Origin: Erysipelothrix sp. UBA3383
Lineage (GTDB): Bacteria > Bacillota_I > Bacilli_A > Erysipelotrichales > Erysipelotrichaceae
DNA length: 7,028 bases
Assembly: GCA_002358955.1 (NCBI GenBank)
Contig: DEPV01000001.1
Span: 1-7,028, forward strand
Direction of reading: 5' to 3'
Shown here: positions 5,421-7,028 of the stretch, piece after piece
How positions within the stretch are numbered: the stretch's first letter is position 1
Layout of the letters: every line of letters starts with the position of its first letter
Translations under genes and position numbers: made by a program
Notes under the pieces: generated by a model
Seen by the model: the letters and a program-made list of their open reading frames with translations, nothing else
Databases searched by the model: none
Told to the model about the DNA's origin: nothing

Positions 5421-7028
5421 TTAGAACCCTAATTTCACTTCTAATTCACTTATTGCCTGTGGTAAGGCTTCAAGATTCTTCCCACCTGCCTGTGCAAAGT
5501 TAGGGCGTCCTCCACCATTACCACCGGTTGCTACTGCTAATTGTTTTGCAATATCTCCCGCTTTAAAGCCAGCTTGAATAGCCTTTTCACTACATCCTAC
5601 AACAAAGCTAACAGATTCCTCTTTAGCATTGGTTAAAACTGCTACGTCAACTTTATCACGAACCTTTTCAACAAGAAGTTTCGCTGTATCAGCATCCACA
5701 TCTTTAAGGTTAATAACACTTAGACTAATATCATTCGCGTTAACTTTCGCATCTTGGATATACCCAACAGCTGTAGCACTCATCGCTCTTGCTGTTAAAG
5801 CTTTCTTCTCAACTTCAAGATGTGCAATTTCAGCCACCATTTCCTGTACACGTGTTAGTGTTGTTTTTTGGTTTGGTATTTTCAGTTCAGAGCGAATATC
5901 AAGAATCTCAGTTTCAGAGCTTTCTAAAGCTTTAAGCGCTGCTAGACTCACTACTGCTGTAATACGACGTACTCCAGATCCTACTGATTCCTCAGATACA
6001 ATCTTAAAGACACCAATTTCTGAAATGTTAGATACATGGGTTCCCCCACATAATTCTTTTGAAACATCACCCATAGATACAACACGTACAACATCACCAT
6101 AGTTATCTGAGAACAGAGCCATAGCTCCAGTTTCTTTAGCTGATTCCACATCCATCTCTTCAATCACAACCGGCATTGCATCAGCAATCCAGTTATTAAT
6201 CATTAAGCTGATAGTATTCAGATCTTTATCTTTTACCTTCTCAAAGTGTGAGAAGTCAAAACGTAAGTACTGATCATCTACATAACTACCCGCCTGAGTA
6301 ACATGGTCTCCCAGTACTGTTCTTAGTGCTGATTGCAGTAAGTGAACTGCAGAGTGATTCTTACGGATGAAATGACGCTTCTTAGCATCCAGGTGAAGTT
6401 CTACAACATCTCCTACTTTTACAGTTTCAGAAACATCAACCGTATGTAAGTGTTGTCCTGCACGTGCTTTACTAATTGCTAAGATATCATATTCATTACC
6501 ATGAATTTTCATTGTACCTGAATCGGATACCTGACCTCCACTTTCAGCATAGAATAAACTTTCTTTAAAAACTAAAACACCTTCACCAGTAAATGACTCC
6601 ACTTCTTTACCATCTACAAATGCTGCAATGACTTCAGTTTCTAAGACTGTTGCATCATAGTTGAAGCTTGATGGACGGTTGAAGTTCATTAAGTCTTCTT
6701 GTTGTGAAGCAAAGGAATCCCCTTTAGAGCGTGATGCACGAGCTCTTTCTTTCTGTGCTTCAAGTTCTTTATTAAAGCCTTCCATATCAACAGTAAACCC
6801 GTTTTCCTGAGCAATCTCTTCCGTTAACTCAACTGGGAATCCATAGGTATCATACAGTTTGAACGCAATCTCACCTTCAAGCAATTTATTATCATGGTTG
6901 TTTAAAGATGCTAAGAGTAGTTTCTCTCCATCTTGAAGTGTACGTTCAAAACGTTTCTCTTCACTTAAGATCAGTTCTTTAATCATGACTTTATTATCAC
7001 CCAAGTTTGGATAGAAGTGTTTTTGGTT
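5421..7028 (-). CDS. alaS: Alanyl-tRNA synthetase, C-terminal part (5' end off window)
   Basis: AlaRS charges tRNA-Ala and clears mischarged Ser and Gly. About 535 C-terminal residues are in the window; the N-terminal aminoacylation domain lies beyond the right edge. The frame stays open to 7028 and reads NQKHFYPN before LGDN, so no start should be placed at the TTG at 7004. Visible parts are the end of the catalytic region (KLYDTYGFPVEL, 6825-6860) and the editing domain. That domain carries the zinc motif HSAVH (H codons at 6354-6356 and 6342-6344) and CGGTH (C at 6048-6050, H at 6036-6038). The C-terminal DHHA1-type domain has GGNGGGRPNFAQAGG (5481-5525). All four editing-site metal ligands are intact, so proofreading should work. 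It stands directly upstream of ireB, as in many Bacillota. Confidence 0.97.
   Translation of the reverse strand, partial: NQKHFYPNLGDNKVMIKELILSEEKRFERTLQDGEKLLLASLNNHDNKLLEGEIAFKLYDTYGFPVELTEEIAQENGFTVDMEGFNKELEAQKERARASRSKGDSFASQQEDLMNFNRPSSFNYDATVLETEVIAAFVDGKEVESFTGEGVLVFKESLFYAESGGQVSDSGTMKIHGNEYDILAISKARAGQHLHTVDVSETVKVGDVVELHLDAKKRHFIRKNHSAVHLLQSALRTVLGDHVTQAGSYVDDQYLRFDFSHFEKVKDKDLNTISLMINNWIADAMPVVIEEMDVESAKETGAMALFSDNYGDVVRVVSMGDVSKELCGGTHVSNISEIGVFKIVSEESVGSGVRRITAVVSLAALKALESSETEILDIRSELKIPNQKTTLTRVQEMVAEIAHLEVEKKALTARAMSATAVGYIQDAKVNANDISLSVINLKDVDADTAKLLVEKVRDKVDVAVLTNAKEESVSFVVGCSEKAIQAGFKAGDIAKQLAVATGGNGGGRPNFAQAGGKNLEALPQAISELEVKLGF

Noticed and set aside
5629..6102. 157-codon plus-strand frame opposite alaS
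   Set aside because: It mirrors the alaS codons and is Ser/Thr/Arg-rich in the manner of antisense frames; alaS motifs show the minus strand is the coding one.
7002..7004. TTG start codon for a shorter alaS
   Set aside because: The frame continues upstream to the edge in AlaRS-like sequence, and a start here would lack the aminoacylation domain.
1..7028. CRISPR array, tRNA, rRNA, IS element or transposase
   Set aside because: No regularly spaced repeats, cloverleaf-like sequence, rRNA segment or transposase frame was seen on either strand.

Overview
The window is a piece of a low-GC Bacillota chromosome. All genes read on the minus strand, so transcription runs from high to low coordinates. 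The gene order alaS, ireB (yrzL), ruvX (yrrK), yrzB, mltG, udk, greA is the conserved alaS-greA neighbourhood known from Bacillus subtilis, but without the yrrM/yrrN/yrrO genes that lie between mltG and udk there. The GreA tip and the compact operon would suit an Erysipelotrichia-like lineage; this is inference from memory of the families, not a search.

Right part (2194-7028), housekeeping. The C-terminal part of alaS enters from the right edge. After a 51-base gap that may hold a weak promoter come six tightly packed genes: ireB, ruvX (ATGA overlap), yrzB (2-base gap), mltG (17-base overlap), udk (3-base gap) and greA (24-base gap after the re-set start). They cover a Ser/Thr-kinase-linked cell-envelope regulator, a pre-16S rRNA nuclease, a small acidic DUF1292 protein, a peptidoglycan-terminating transglycosylase, a pyrimidine salvage kinase and a transcript cleavage factor. 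A clear intrinsic terminator at 2194-2220 ends this unit. For greA, mltG and ireB the ribosome binding site points to a start internal to the longest open frame.

Left part (1-2193), accessory and more AT-rich. A 168-base leader contains a (CA)6 tract and inverted GATAGT/ACTATC motifs. It precedes a gene for a 123-residue secreted protein with a Sec signal peptide and a mature chain of about 101 residues with two cysteines. 40 bases later starts a large membrane protein (548 residues seen, cut by the left edge). Its layout, TM - long extracellular domain - four TMs - second extracellular domain, with an FtsX-like cytoplasmic 'KEISISYLNGYS' segment, matches the bacteriocin-associated integral membrane family (TIGR01654/DUF1430 type). 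That family normally accompanies lactococcin 972-like bacteriocins. The secreted partner here does not show the lactococcin 972 pattern, so this pair is the best candidate for an undescribed bacteriocin-like or peptide-secretion system. An ABC ATPase would be expected just beyond position 1.
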